From: Clusia tigrina
Lineage: Eukaryota > Arthropoda > Insecta > Diptera > Clusiidae
Direction: 5' to 3'
Assembly: GCA_920105625.2 (NCBI GenBank)
Contig: OV050030.1
Location: forward strand, 33,908,516-33,972,515
DNA length: 64,000 bases
Each line of letters begins with the position of its first letter. Within the stretch, counting starts at the first letter, position 1. Made by a program: the position numbers and the translations under genes. A model generated the notes under the pieces. It was not told where the DNA came from and did not search any database. It worked only from the letters and a program-made list of their open reading frames with translations. Below are positions 35,096 to 48,335 of the stretch, piece after piece.

Positions 35096-37544
35096 CCCTC
35101 TAGAATCTAGAGTCTAGATATTAATGTAAGAAACTATACCTTCAAATGGACCTGTTTCGCTGAAAGTGGCGTGAGTGCGCTTTCGTTTCATAGCTTGGAA
35201 CCTGTTTTGGTCTCAAATTGAGCTTAATGTGGTTATGCTTATTCGGCTAAAACCTGTTTTGTTCTCAGAATGAGCTGCGCAGCGTTGTGTGATTCGTAGT
35301 GCAACGAATCGCTTCGCCAGATTGCAGCTGATTGCAATTGCACTCACTTCAGAGTCATAGTCTAACAATCACGCGTGCATTGGTGATGAAGTCCAATGTT
35401 CTCGGTTGTTATAGAACCTAATTGAGAACATGACTCGCCGCAACTTAACACGCTTCTCCGTGCCTCATATCGAAAATATTTCACCCAAACAAAAGTCTGT
35501 GTCATGGAATAAAGTTCATTGTTCAGCTGGTTGAGTTGTTTTAACCTCAATTGAGAACAGAAGAAGAAAAAACGAACCCACTTTAGAAAATTAAACAAAC
35601 CAAAACTATGTCAGTAGTGTTAAAATGCAGACAGACACATCCACCCAACCCCCTACATCCCCACAAATACCTACACACACACACACACACACACGTACAT
35701 TGAACACTCTTAATAAACCATAAAAGCCTCGGCACTACACAAAAATACAAACTAACAACAACAACGAGCGAATTTGGGAGCTTTGCAGTAGCATTCGAAT
35801 TACTATAAGAACAACAACAACAACAAATTCTAATAATAAATTAAATATAAACACAAACATTTCTATTTTAATTATTTTTCCCCATTTCAATGTGTGGAAA
35901 GATAAATATTTTATTTATTTTTTGTTTGCTTTTATTCTTATTTTTTGTAATCTTTTTCTTGGTTTAATTTTTGTTGTTGTTTCATTTGATTTTACTTTTT
36001 TATTTTGTTTATGTGCAGTTTTTAATCAGGGGCTCCCCCTCCCGTCCGTCCAGTTTATTAATAAAATGTGGCACTTTGTTGCGATTTTGTTGGTTTGTGT
36101 TTCTTTTGCGTTTTTCACTTTTGTGCTCATTTTTATTGATTATTTTTTATTTTTTATTTTTTATTTTGTTGCATTTCTCTGCCTCCCTTATCAGTTTTAA
36201 TTGTGTTGTTTTCATTCTCTTTCATCCCCTCTCCCCGGCCACACTCGCCAGACGCCTCAGAGCGAACTGATAATACGAAATATTCGAGTCACAAAGTGGG
36301 AGCATATTTGCTCGAGAGCCGGTCCCACTCCCAGCCAAAAAAAGTGATCTACAAACTGCGCCTCGTTGTGTTTTAGTGCTGGAAACAAAGTAGCAAATTG
36401 TATCGGAGCAAAGTTTTGTTTGCTTTCGCATTTAAATGGCGACTTTATCAATCAAAAATTTTGTAGTACTATTTTCTTATCGAACTCTGCTCGTCACGTG
36501 CCGGTGTCTCTGTGAAACTATAAACTGAGTGTCTGCAGCTGAAGTATTTATAAACAATTAAAATAGATTTGATTTTATTTTCCGATGTGATGTAATATTA
36601 AATAGATTTTTTGGTGCTTTTTTTGTTTTGGAATGCAACCAAGGACGCTCTCAGTTGCAAGTTTCGGGATTGATTTCAAAATGTCTTCAGAACATTTGCT
36701 GTCATAATAAACATGCAACTTATTGCCTATAAAACAAATTTTTCAGAAGGGAGTCGAAATCCCAAAAACCTCACCTGAATCAAGTTAAAAATCATTATCT
36801 CTGGAGAGGATTTAACTATCAATTCCCGTGTGCCTCCCAAACATAACGAACCTTCTCCCCGCCTTAATCCAGACGTATTCCACCCCTGTGATCCTTCATT
36901 TCACCATAACAACTACCTTAACAAAATTCTCCATATGTAAATGTAGAGATATTCGTTCCCAGTGTTCCATCAGTTAACATCGAATCATTTCATTTGCTTA
37001 AGAACTGCACAAGGAAAAACTGTTGCAACAACAACAGTGGGTATTGAAGAGCTCCAATATTACTGGTGTGTGTATGTGTGAAATTGTCCCGAGTGTATTT
37101 GTTTATGCCTCCAAGCTGTTAATTTAGATCAATCCACACTTTGCAAAGAAAAACACAAAAGGTTTGTGTGAACCACATAAGTTTTGTAGCGTTATTTCCC
37201 GCATTTGATGGGTATTTCTTGGTATCAGGTAGAACCGAATAATAATGGTTAAAAAAGTTTAAAAAACCCAGAACAATGTTTTAAATTGTGTTCCCTTTTA
37301 TGATTGCAATTGTATGTGACGATCAGCTGATTGAAACAGTGCTGCCAACTATTTAAAATTTATTCGTTTCAAAAGCTCCGCTCTCAGTCAACCGCTCATT
37401 TAAATCTATACTCTTCGCTCTCAAAGTTCAGGATTTTGATTGCCTGCACGAGAGTTAGTGAGAAACTTTCTCTGTTGTCCTTCCTCCTCAAAAAGCCAAT
37501 TTTATCAATAGAAGCGAACTAATATAAGCGTCATCATAACTAAT
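35096..37544. other. Unique non-coding DNA
   Basis: No exon is supported. It includes a CA microsatellite at 35666-35692 and CAA runs near 35755-35825. AACCTGTTTTG-TCTCA phrases at 35140-35270 resemble the ACCGGTTTCACTC units at 41.6-43.2 kb. Confidence 0.4.
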
Positions 37545-39265
37545 CAGATATCTTCCACATATCTCTCACATACATCGTATATATCTTTCATAATTATCTC
37601 ATATAATTCTAAAATTTCGTCCATATATCTGTCATATATCGCTTTTATAGATTTCATAAAGCTCGGAACAATGTCTCATATATATCTCATATACCCCTCT
37701 CAGATCTCTGTCCGATCTCACTCAGCAATCTGCATATACGAGTATGTGTTATATATATCTCATATATCTACCATATATTTGTCATATTTCTGGCATGTAT
37801 ATGTTACCTCGCTTACATAGCTCTCATATATCTCGGAAAGATCTCTCATATATTTCTCGTATACCTTATAATATATCTATCATATATCTATCATATCTCC
37901 AGCAGATCTCTCTCATATATCTGCCATATATCTGTCATATATATGTCATATAAACGTCATATATCTGTCATATATACGTCATATATCTGTCATATATCTG
38001 TAATATATATTTTACATATCTTTCAAATATCGCCCTTATATTGTATCATATACATATACCTCATATATACCTCATATATATCTGTTATATATCAGTCACA
38101 TAACTCTCATATCTGTCTCATATATCTCCCATATATCTCTCATACATCTCCAATATATATTTAATATATCTCTCATATATCTCTCATATTTAATTCACAT
38201 ATTTGTAATATTTCTGCCATTATCTGTCATAAATCACCTTTATAGCTCCCATATGTCTCTGAAAAATCTCCCATCTGTATCTTTCATATATCTTTAATAT
38301 ATCTCTCATATCTCTACAAGATCTCTATCAGATCTCTATCAGATCTCTCTCATATATCCGATATAAATATGTCAGATATTTCTCATATAACTCTATATAT
38401 ATTTGTCATATACCTCTCATATATCGCCCATATATTGTATCATACATTGTATCATATATACTTCAGATATACCTCATATATATCTCTCTTATAATTCTCC
38501 TATATCTGTCATATACTACTCATATAGCGCCCATATATTGTATCATATATACCTCATATATACTTTATATATCTCTTATATCTCTCTTATACCTGTCTAT
38601 ATATCTTTCATATATCTTTCATATATATATCATATATCTTTCATATACCTCTCATATATTTCCCACCTACTGCAAATATATCTCATATACCTCTCTTATA
38701 TCTCGCTTATATCTGTCATATATCACTCTTATATCTCTTATGTATTTCGGATATATCTCTCATAATCTCTCATATGTCTCAATATTTCTCTCTCAGATAT
38801 CTCTTATATATATATTACATATCTCTATAGAGATGTATATATACATATTTCTTACATAACTCTTATATATGTCTTATATATTTCTCATATATCTCTCATA
38901 TATCTCTCAAATATCTCATACATATCTCAAATACCTCTCATGTATCTCTGATATATCTCAAATATATCTCAAATATATCTCAAATATGTCTCAAATACCT
39001 CTCATATATCTCAATTACCTCTCATATATCTCAAATACCTCTCATATATCTCTGATATATCTATCTTTCACATATCTCCCGTATACATCTTATATATCTC
39101 TCGAATACATCTTATATATCTGCCGTATACATCATATATATCTCTTATATATATCATATATATCTCATATATCTCTCATATTTATCAGAAATCTTTATCT
39201 GAAATCTTTATCTGAGATATATCTCTCACATATCTCTAAAATATTCCTCATATATTCCTATAAAA
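37545..39265. repeat. 1.7-kb TCATATATCTC minisatellite
   Basis: Units of 9-13 bases of the form TCATATATCTC/TCATATATCTG run continuously, with local longer periods such as TCAAATACCTCTCATATATC near 38990-39060. Ile/Ser/Tyr/His peptides in all plus frames are by-products. Confidence 0.95.
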
Positions 39266-39757
39266 AATTGAACATCCGATCAGGTTTAAGAATGATAGTA
39301 TGGCTTCGCTTAGTAGTCTGAAGCGTGATTCGGTCTCCCACTATAAGTGCTCAAACATTTGAAGCACTACATTTGGAGTGTAGCGCCTCAACAAACTGAG
39401 TAGGTACAGTCCAGTCAAACGGTGCGAGATGAGAGCGCGTGCATCTTTGACAAGTTGGAATTCCTTTAATGACTCGCCCACTTTTTAGTGATACATCACT
39501 GTGAAGAGCTTTCGACAGCTTCTGCTCGTACATGTGTTCTTAATTACTGGCAACGTTTTGAACTTTGTCGGTTATTAAAAAACGGAAAACCTCTTTTTTC
39601 GCCTCATATCAATTTCAAACTGAATTAAGAAGACAGAGAGGAACTTAGCATTCAAATGTGCACGAACGCCACTTCAAAACTTGCGTGCAATTATGACATG
39701 TCATGGAAGGCAGTCACAGTCAGTCAGCGTCACAAACGCAGTCACCGTCGCAGACAC
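39266..39757. other. Unique spacer
   Basis: No feature is recognised. Confidence 0.4.
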
Positions 39758-39825
39758 AACCAGACAGACAGACAGACAGAGAGACAGACAGATAGAAAGA
39801 CAGACACACAAACAGAAAGACAGTC

Positions 39826-39862
<37 letters not shown>

Positions 39863-39900
39863 GCCAGACAGTCAGTCAGCCAGAAAGACAGTCAAACAGA
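39758..39900. repeat. CAGA microsatellite
   Basis: Imperfect (CAGA)n with CAGT, CAGC and AAGA variants over about 140 bases. Confidence 0.9.
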
Positions 39901-40740
39901 CCGGCATTTTATAATTAATTAAAATTCGCAACTGAAAGAAACGTAGGTACGAGTATACAGAAAAATGTACAAAAAGCCCGGCTGCCTGCATGCATGACAT
40001 ATGCATAATTATTTTAATGAGCTCATCGTCTACATCATCATTATCGGGCACATTGTCATTACGAACGCACGCAACAGGGTTGAACATTTTGAAGCTTTTT
40101 TGTTCATTCATAATTTATTTAATTAAAATTATTAAATAAATAAGGTGCCCACCAAAGTTCTGTTTTATAAATATTTCTTCTTTGTCTCTGTTTGGGTAAA
40201 GGTCAGACTGACATGCAACGCAACTGCTTTACAAGGTGGCACGGATTTCAAGGGGTCTAGGTCTAGTGCCAAACAAAATTCGTTTAGATTTTTATGAATT
40301 TTCGCTGTTCATATTTGTAGACAGTTATTAGGGTCCAATGAAATGCAAGCAGCTGTTGCAGTGCTCACATAGAGAGCAGTGCCGCGTTTTCATTAAGTCA
40401 TAACAAGGATAAGCAAATACTGTTGCAACCGTGTCTGTTATGAAGGTCCGCGGTCTCTTTTCTCAGTGGCACATGGATGGATGTTTCCTTTTCAGTAACA
40501 TAAGTCCAACTATGGTTAAAAGTCTTAGTCTATAAACCGATTATACCGAAAGACTGAACAAATCCATTAAATCATTAGGAATCTTTGAATTCATTAAATC
40601 CCTAAGAATCTTTTGGTTATGGTAGAAGGAGATCCTTCGAGATATGTCAAAAACCTGAACAAATGTAAGAACAATAACTCTTTATTTCCCTAAGAAACTT
40701 TCGAGTACATGATCCTTCAGTGAAAGAGAGTTAAACGAGG
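39901..40740. other. Unique non-coding DNA
   Basis: No gene or repeat is recognised. Confidence 0.4.
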
Positions 40741-40995
40741 ATCATTTGATTATACCACACATCTCTGAGGGGACTGCAAACTGAAGCCAGGATCATCTGA
40801 TTGTACCACGCCTCTCTGAGGGGATTACAAACTCAAGCAATGTTCATTTGATTGTACCACGCATCTCTGAGGGGATTACAAACTCAAGCGAGGTTCATTT
40901 GATTATACCACCCATCTCTGAGGGGAGTGCAAACTCAAGCGAGGATCATTTGATTATACCACGCATCTCTGAGGGGACTATCAACTCCTGACGGT
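40741..40995. repeat. 51-bp tandem repeat, five complete units
   Basis: Units start at 40741, 40792, 40843, 40894 and 40945. Each contains ATTTGATTATACCACGCATC, TCTGAGGGG and CAAACTCAAGCGAGG. There are no length changes between units. The final unit diverges at its end. Confidence 0.95.
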
Positions 40996-41640
40996 GCCAT
41001 TTAGATACAGTTTTCACTAAACATAATGTCAAACATAAAACCTGCTCTTCAAATAATCCATACACTCGATTCAGCGAACCGAAACCTCAAATAAAAAGAC
41101 TCAGTTTGAACCGCTTCAATATTACACTCATTCATAGAGACTATGAAGAGGTGTGAGTGAGTGTTTTGCTGGGCTTTCCACAGCGCTGAAAATAAATGTT
41201 TCATCATTGTTTTGGTTGACTCGCCAACGAATGAGAAGGGAGATGCTTTTCATAACCTCATTGATTTATTCTCAGTTTAACCTAATAACTCATCTCATTC
41301 GAAGTGTTTCTTTGTAGCATCGAATTTAGGCAAACGAGTTAATCAAGCAGGCTCTATATAAATAAGTATTTTACCCATCAATACTAACAACTTCCTAAGT
41401 GAACTCCTCCGAAGACCCATAGATCAGGCCGAAAATTTTCGAAGCATGATCCCAACTGGGATAAATTCGAGTTTATGAGATCGTGAGCTAAGGAAGAATT
41501 GCGAAATCTCAGTTAAATTGCGGAATTAGTATTTTCCACCCTTCCTTCCATACTGAATACTCTCAAGTATCTGATCTCCATTTGCTGGAGATTTGGACCC
41601 ATGTTATTCTTTACTCAATGGCATTATTTATCATAAACAC
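40996..41640. other. Unique spacer
   Basis: No gene is recognised. GTTTCACTCA-like phrases begin to appear toward the right end. Confidence 0.4.
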
Positions 41641-43196
41641 TTCAAAGTTGTTTTCACAACTAACAAAACCAGTTTCACTCAAACTGCGCTCTGTAGTATA
41701 GTTATAGATACTCTTATCTCTTCGGAATTAAAACCAGTTTCAGTAAGACTGAACAATGTAATGTGATTATAAACAGCAGATTCACTCAAACTGGGTTTAA
41801 CTAAAAACGTCTATTTGCCATGTATGAAGGGATGTAGTGCATTCTTTTGTTCTCTACCAAAACCTCTTTCACTCAGACTGAGTTTACTTAAAAACACTCT
41901 TGTTCAAAAAACACTGTCTTCAGTCTTAGTTCTGAGAGCATCTGTTCTCTACCAAATCCAGTTTCATTTGGATTGAACTAGGTAGTGTTATTGTAAAGAA
42001 CTCTCACATTTTCTCTAGCAAAATACGTTTTCATTCAGACTGAGTTGAGTTAAAAACACTGTTATTTCTTTAGCAGATTGAGTACTGAGCGATGTAGGCT
42101 CTTTATGGGCAATCCAGATGTTCTTACCCTAAAACCGGTTGCACTCTGATTGAACTAAATAATGTTGTTTTAAATACGCTCATATCTCCAAATCAATCTT
42201 CGCTCATCTTTTGTCTATGAAAACCGGTTTCACTCAGACTGAACTATATAGTGTACACTTATCTCTTTTTTAATAAAACTAGTTCAAGTAAAACGGGTCA
42301 ATGAAGTGTAGGTTATAAACAGTATCATCTCTCTTCTGCTAAAAAACAGTTTCAGTCCCAACTAAGATTAGGCAAAAACACTCTCATTTCTATGCCAGTA
42401 TTAGTACTAAGCAATGTTTGAGTCTCCTTATTGCCAATCCATCTGTTTTTTACCTAAAACCTGTTTCACTCCGACTGGACTAAATAGTGTTGTTATAAGC
42501 ACGATCATCTTCCTCATTCCAAAACTCTCTTTGTCACTCAGACGGAGGAATGTAGTGTGTTTCTAAACAGTCTCATTTTTTCTCTAGGAAAAACCGGTTT
42601 CACTCAGATTGAGTTGAGTTAAAAACACTCTTATTTCTTCAACAGTTTTATTACTGAGCGATGTGGTCGCCTTCTGACCAACCTAAAACCGGTGTTCTTT
42701 ACCTAGAACCGGTTTCACTCCGAATGAACTAAGTAGTGTTGTTATAAATACGCTCATCTTTTTCCTGGGAATCTTCCCATATCTTTTTTCTATCAAACAC
42801 AGTTTCACTCAGATGGAGCAACGTAGTGAGTTTTTAAGCCCTAATTTTTCTCTACCAAAAACCGGTTTCACTCAGAGTGTGTTTAGTTAAAAACACTCTC
42901 ATTTCTTCACTAGTTTTATAACTGAGCGATGTGGTATCCTTGTGACCAACCTAAAACAGGTGTTCATTACCTAAAACCGGTCTCACTCCGACTGAATTGT
43001 TAAGCTAATCTTTTTCCTGGCAATCTTCGTACAAAGACAATATACTATATATATAGTAAATTGTCTTTGGCTCGTATTTTGTCTGGTTTTGTTTGCCAGT
43101 TTCACTCAGATGGAGCAATGTAGTGAGCTTATAAGCATACATTTGTTCTTTACCAAAAACCGGTTTCACTCAGACTAAGCAGTTCAGTGTGGTTAA
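41641..43196. repeat. Composite repeat rich in AACCGGTTTCACTC
   Basis: The base phrase is AAAACCGGTTTCACTCAGACTGA. It alternates with AGTTAAAAACACTCTTATTTC (42051, 42373, 42611, 42891) and TAGTGTTGTTATAAATACGC. The full higher-order unit is about 240-320 bases. CCGGT cores lie near 42129, 42219, 42592, 42684, 42707, 42858, 42975 and 43157. Earlier copies (41660-41960) read AACCAGTTTCA instead. Confidence 0.85.
43032..43069. repeat. 38-bp near-perfect palindrome
   Basis: CAAAGACAATATACTATAT is followed at once by its inverse complement with one mismatch. It sits inside the AACCGGTT repeat, interrupting a unit that is continuous in the neighbouring copy near 42770. Confidence 0.85.
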
Positions 43197-43404
43197 GATC
43201 AATCATAGAGTCAATAAATAAGAGTCACAATCTGAAATTTCACTCATTTTTCGTCTTAGAAGAGATCGGTCGGGGTAGTAACCAGAGTGGCTCTGCGATA
43301 TGAAAATGAGAGCCATTGAATAATTGGCGCTAGTAACAACGCCACCATGCAAAAAGTTTGTTGTTCGAGATTGTGACTCTAATTTCTTTACTCTATGGAT
43401 CAAT
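43197..43404. mobile_element. MITE, 30-bp inverted termini, 7-bp target duplication
   Basis: The element spans 43204-43397 (194 bp). Its left end is CATAGAGTCAATAAATAAGA and continues to 43233. Its right end, read inversely from 43397, matches at 27 of 30 positions. It is flanked by the direct repeat GATCAAT at 43197-43203 and 43398-43404. The interior is non-coding; the overlapping open frames on both strands reflect the symmetry. The superfamily is unassigned: a 7-bp duplication with CA...TG ends fits P-like or hAT-like elements. Confidence 0.85.
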
Positions 43405-44849
43405 GCATTTACAAAGTATCTTTTACACAATAGAGACTTTGTCACATATCCAAGTATCTGCTCAAATACCCCACTTATACGATTTATCTCACCCTGTATG
43501 TTCGCGCTACCGCCTTATTTAACGTGACTGACACTTGTGTATTTATTGAGTAGCAACAATTACACAAAAAAATGAAATGCATTTTGTTTCTCTTCAATTT
43601 GCGATAATACACAACATTTTTAATAGTGTCAAGGTAAAGTGTGTTAAAATTTAACAAAAGCTCACAAAATAAATATAACTTTAAACACAATTCTCTTTGT
43701 TTTCTGATGTTTTTAATAATTTACTCAAATTAATGTCTGTTGGAGTTGGATTGTAATGAAGAAAAAACGTGATTTCCGCTCATTTTGGTAAACAGCACGT
43801 TTCTCAAATTTGAAAGTTTTCCTTCGTAGTACTCGTACACCACCCCAGATGATTTTCTCATAATCATTTTACACGACGAAAAAGAAACAAAAATTATATA
43901 TAAATAAATCAAAAACTTTCTTCAATGAATTTCAATGCAATTTCATTCTCACGTAATTCGAAGCAATTACCTGCCGATGCGAGAGCGAGAAGTGGGGAAG
44001 AAGACCATGCTTAAAATTCTCTCATGCCTATTAAGCTTAATAACAGCAACAACAACAACAACTGCGGCAAAAATGTGGCATGCAGTTTTGTTGCCACTGC
44101 CACGTTTTTCGAAGTATTGGCTTAATTACTTTCGTGCTGAAAGCAAAAGTCAAAGCCAGTCTAAACTGCAAGTCAATGTCAAAGTTGTGCACAGCAACAA
44201 CACCAACAACAACAATAATAATACTATCAACAACTATAGTAGTAGCAACAACAACTACAATTGCCGTCGATCATGCACAGATGCACTGCTGCAATTGTTG
44301 TAGATAATTTTAACACGAAAAAAAGTTATAAAAAAATGTGCATAGCTACATTTTTCTTCTTTGCAGTATTTCGCTGCAACCGGCATTCATCACGGTTACT
44401 AAAGCTTACGGTATACACGGACGGACGAGCGTGATTTGCAGTTTGCTTAAACTTGAATAACAAAATTCATAAAAACACCGCTGAAACCATTGACCTCAAT
44501 TTTTAGTTTATACTCGCACGATCACGTACCCTGAGCCAGCAACAACAACTCACGCCAACGGCGCACGAGAGAGCACACGCTTTCTTTCTCTCTGGCCACT
44601 CTCTGGCCCACTCACTCTTTCTCTCTCTAGCTCAGATTATGGCACTTCAGTGCTCTGAGGAAGCTTGAGACATTTTGTTTGCTAAATTTCAACAGATCGC
44701 ATGCTATATCCATCTTCTTAGCGGTGAGGTGGCTTTTATATCCCAACCTAGAATGCTATGAGGACACAACCTATGCTATGAGGAAGCCACCTATGGGTTC
44801 ACTGGTCTCAGGAATTCAGAAAACATAGATGAGAGAGGCTTTCTATGAT
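43405..44849. other. Unique non-coding DNA
   Basis: CAACAA runs lie at 44047-44064 and 44195-44255. A CT-rich GAGA-complement patch is at 44580-44630. No exon is supported. Confidence 0.4.
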
Positions 44850-45545
44850 TTATCAGCAGCTTGTTATGGTGCCCGACCGAATCACAGGATTAATGCGTGA
44901 GGAATGAATGAATGAAAGAAATAGGAAAAGTGGACCTTGACGAATTTGATCGATTGTATTCCTCCTGCATGTACCTATCAAGGATTTTATTAGTCCAATA
45001 GTTCTAAGGAAACTAGGCACTGAGTTGGGGTTCATTGGTCTAATATCTCTGCCCTCGGGCTAGTAATGCCCTAGATATTTCTTCCTACTGCCAGCTGAGG
45101 CTTCGCAGTTATTTACTGGTATTGTTGTAGATCATTAGAAGGTGCTCTGGTGTTTCTTCCGCGCCTGTGCAGAATCTACACGTGCTTATTGGTGAGAGTC
45201 CCCGCTTCATGAGGTGACTACTTAAATGACAGTAGCTTCTGAGGTGGCCTTTGGCTTAGCTATAGACATAGAGCTGTTAGCTTTGAGTTGTACTCCCCAA
45301 TCATGAGCTTGGATTGTTTAAGTTTTGGGAGCGTGATCTTTTGGACTTTCCCTCCAGTTTTAAATGATATTTTATGCTGTGTGCTCCTATACCAAAGATA
45401 CCTGAGTACCTGAGTCCCTGTCCCCTTCCTCGCAATAATATAGTTGAACATGGTTCTACAATGGGCAATCTTAGGTCTAAGTGGGTCGAATGTGTTCTGT
45501 AACTAAACCTCATCAAGAATAACTCATCTATATTTTTCATGATGG
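44850..45545 (-). mobile_element. Decayed LINE 3' region, minus strand
   Basis: Read on the minus strand, the pieces are LKQSKLMIGEYNSKLTAL, AKGHLRSYCHLSSHLMKRGLSP, then CRFCTGAEETPEHLL (zinc knuckle, about 45195-45140). After a frame break come PSFLRTIGLIKSLIG and IDQIRQG toward 44900. This is the order expected at the C-terminus of R1/I-type LINE ORF2 and parallels the plus-strand relic at 8.44-9.1 kb. Several stops and shifts make it inactive. Its 5' boundary near 45545 lies 45 bases from a tandem repeat. Confidence 0.7.
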
Positions 45546-45590
45546 AATTCATTCATCGTGAGGGAATTCATTCGAACACTAATTCCCCGC

Positions 45591-45756
45591 GCTTTCAATG
45601 ATGACCCTTTAGTTCCAATGATGACCGTTTAGTTCCAATGATGACCGTTTAGTTCCAATGATGACCCTTTAGTTCCAATGCTGACCCTTTAGTTCCAATG
45701 ATGACCCTTTAGTTCCAATGATGACCCTTTAGTTCCAATGATGACCCTTTAGTTGC
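45591..45756. repeat. 20-bp tandem repeat, eight units
   Basis: ATGACCCTTTAGTTCCAATG repeats at exactly 20 bases from 45601 to 45741, with few substitutions (GACCG, CTGACC). Confidence 0.95.
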
Positions 45757-48009
45757 ATACAAAAAATAACACGGATGAGTATTTTTAGCTCAGAGAGAAC
45801 ATGGAGATCTCCAAGTACTCAGAGTATTCAGTGGAATTAGGAATCAGACCGAGTAAACATGAAGTCATGGTTCGATGCTCTGGGAGGAAGATAATTGTAA
45901 CATAATTTCATCGCACACAACATCTCCCTACAGGAAATCAAATTCAAATCAGACCCTCAGCCTTGTTTTCCTTTTACAACCTAGCTACAGACTAGCAAAT
46001 GGCCGACGAAGGAAGTGATAAACTTCGTAGAGACTACACAGGAAATTTTCCGAGCTGAGTCTTTACCTACCTTCTGGACAAGTATAAAGAACCAATAGAA
46101 TATTATGAGCTCTCCCTCTATAGAAGTCATTTCAAATGGTATCCGAGTTATGTTATAATATAAACAATAAAGCCCAAATATACAGGTGGGGAATTACTAA
46201 GGTCACAGGGCCTTTCGGACTGTATGGAGGAAAAACAGTTGACATAATTCTCTGTTGACAATGAGTTGACAAATGAATTCTAGATAATCGACATAGATCC
46301 TAAAGAGTTGTCGTCTAAGAAACGGAAAAACGGATATTAGTTCAGGAGAGTTGAGGAGATAAATTATATCAAGGGTATATTAACCCGAATACATACTTGA
46401 TCTAATCAACTCCCAGATAAAAATGTATAAACTGCACGTTCAATGGTCGAATAACTCGTGAGGTAAAAGGCTATTTTTCTAAGAGACATTTTCCTAAGAA
46501 GCTTTTTGCATATACGAAATAGATTAACTAATGATTCTAATGATTCGGATCAGACATATCGACTTCAGTATTTCACCTGTGTATGGCTTTGTACAAGAGA
46601 ACTCAGTTTGTACACATTTAAATTGGAAGTTCGTTTAGTCGGGATAATAGCACAGGCATATTGTGAATGTGGTGTGGAATCGTCAGCACTAATACAGGAC
46701 TTCCCCTCTCAAACGAAAATCATATTAAAATCGCCACTTAATCTGTGACTTTTGACATAAGTTTATTAATATTTAACGCAGTAATTTCCCAATTAGCACG
46801 AGTGTCACACTAAAAGGACTTTCGTGTCAAGATTATTACACATACAAGATAAACAAAAATTACTCAACTGAAACCGTTAAAAATCCTTTCACACAAGCAA
46901 CCCCTGAATCCTTGAACACAGCACAACCTAACAAAGAAAGGACATAAAATGCTGATATTAACTAGCAAGGAACGAGTTAATAAAACTAAAATTACGTCAA
47001 ACTGCATGCGAGCGCACACGAATGCAGGCAAGCAAAAACAACAACAATAAAGACAACCAGAAAAGCGTGCATTACGAGCAAGAGCAGACCCAAAAGTACC
47101 CACCCAAAGCGCAGCAAAGCAATCAATTAAAACGTAAAACGGCTTGAGGTAGGACCAAAGGCAACAAAGGCAACAACAACAACAACACATTGCAACCACA
47201 CTGAACCCGGACCCGCTGCAATACAACAACCACAGCGCAGAACCAAAGCCGCACGAACGAGCTGCAATTAGGCATGCAGCGACCATTAAAATGAATGCAA
47301 CCAAAAGTGTCACTCATGCGTGTGGATATGTGAGTGTTGTTGTGTGTGAGGCCTTTGAGTGTGTGCTTTTGAGAGTGTGCAACAGCGCCGCTTAACGCAA
47401 CAGGCAACAACAGTTCGTCACCCCTTTTGCTGCTGCGTGAGTATGCATCAGGCAGGCAGGCAGGCAGTGCATAGTAGGAAATGGCTACGGTGGTGCCGTG
47501 ATAAGAGTGGTGGTGACTGACTCCGAATATGATGAGGAATGTAACAATGGAGCAAATTCAATTAGTTTCATATTCTTTTTACACTTTGAAAGATAGATAA
47601 AAATAGCTTTTATAACATGAAAGATGATATTAAGGATATTCAAGATAGATTTATTATATATATTTATATAAAGTGTTTTCAGTGAACGATTCTGAATGCT
47701 CCTATAACTTACAAATCTCAGTTATCATTTCAAAAAGATCACCCTTTTAAAGATGATGACTTTACTCATTTATAATGAAGAAAATCATTGTGAACAAATC
47801 GGATATAAGATAAAAACTTGAAAAAATGGTAAAAATTTTGAAAAAAGATTGGAAATATTTGTGAGGGATCAACTTTTTACTTATTGTATTATCATGTTGT
47901 GATATCATGGGCTCAATAGAATCAATACCTTTCGATAGGCACAAAAAAATATCCAGTAAATCAATAGATCATAAGCGATATACTCAATACAGAAAATGAA
48001 TAATAAAGA
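45757..48009. other. Unique non-coding DNA
   Basis: No exon is supported. It contains a CAA run near 47169-47190 and a GGCA run at 47452-47470. The longer minus frames at 46864-47410 are Cys/Leu-rich readings of the CAA-rich stretch. Confidence 0.4.
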
Positions 48010-48335
48010 AGACTAACAAGAATGAATGACAGGAATATGCAGACTGAATAACAGAAATATAGGGAATGAATGACAGGAATATAGGGAATGAATTACAGGA
48101 ATATAGGGGGATGAATGACAGGAATATAGACAATGAATAACTGTAATATATAGAATGAATGACAAGAATATAGGGAATGAATAACAGGAATATACAGAAT
48201 AAATAACAAGAATATAGGGAAGAATATAGGGAATGAATTACAGGAATATCAAGAATGAATAACAGAAATATAAGGAATGCCAGGAATATAAAGAAAGAAT
48301 CACCGGAATATAAAAAATGAATAACAGAAATACGA
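48010..48335. repeat. ~21-bp minisatellite GAATGAATGACAGGAATATAG
   Basis: About 15 units with ATGAATAACAGGAATATAGG variants and lengths of 16-23. Confidence 0.9.

Noticed and set aside
36250..36490. Possible MITE with CAGAG ends
   Set aside because: The candidate ends match only loosely and the flanks show no target duplication.
37744..39321. Series of Ile/Ser/Tyr/His frames, up to 150 codons
   Set aside because: They are translations of the TCATATATCTC minisatellite in arbitrary frames.
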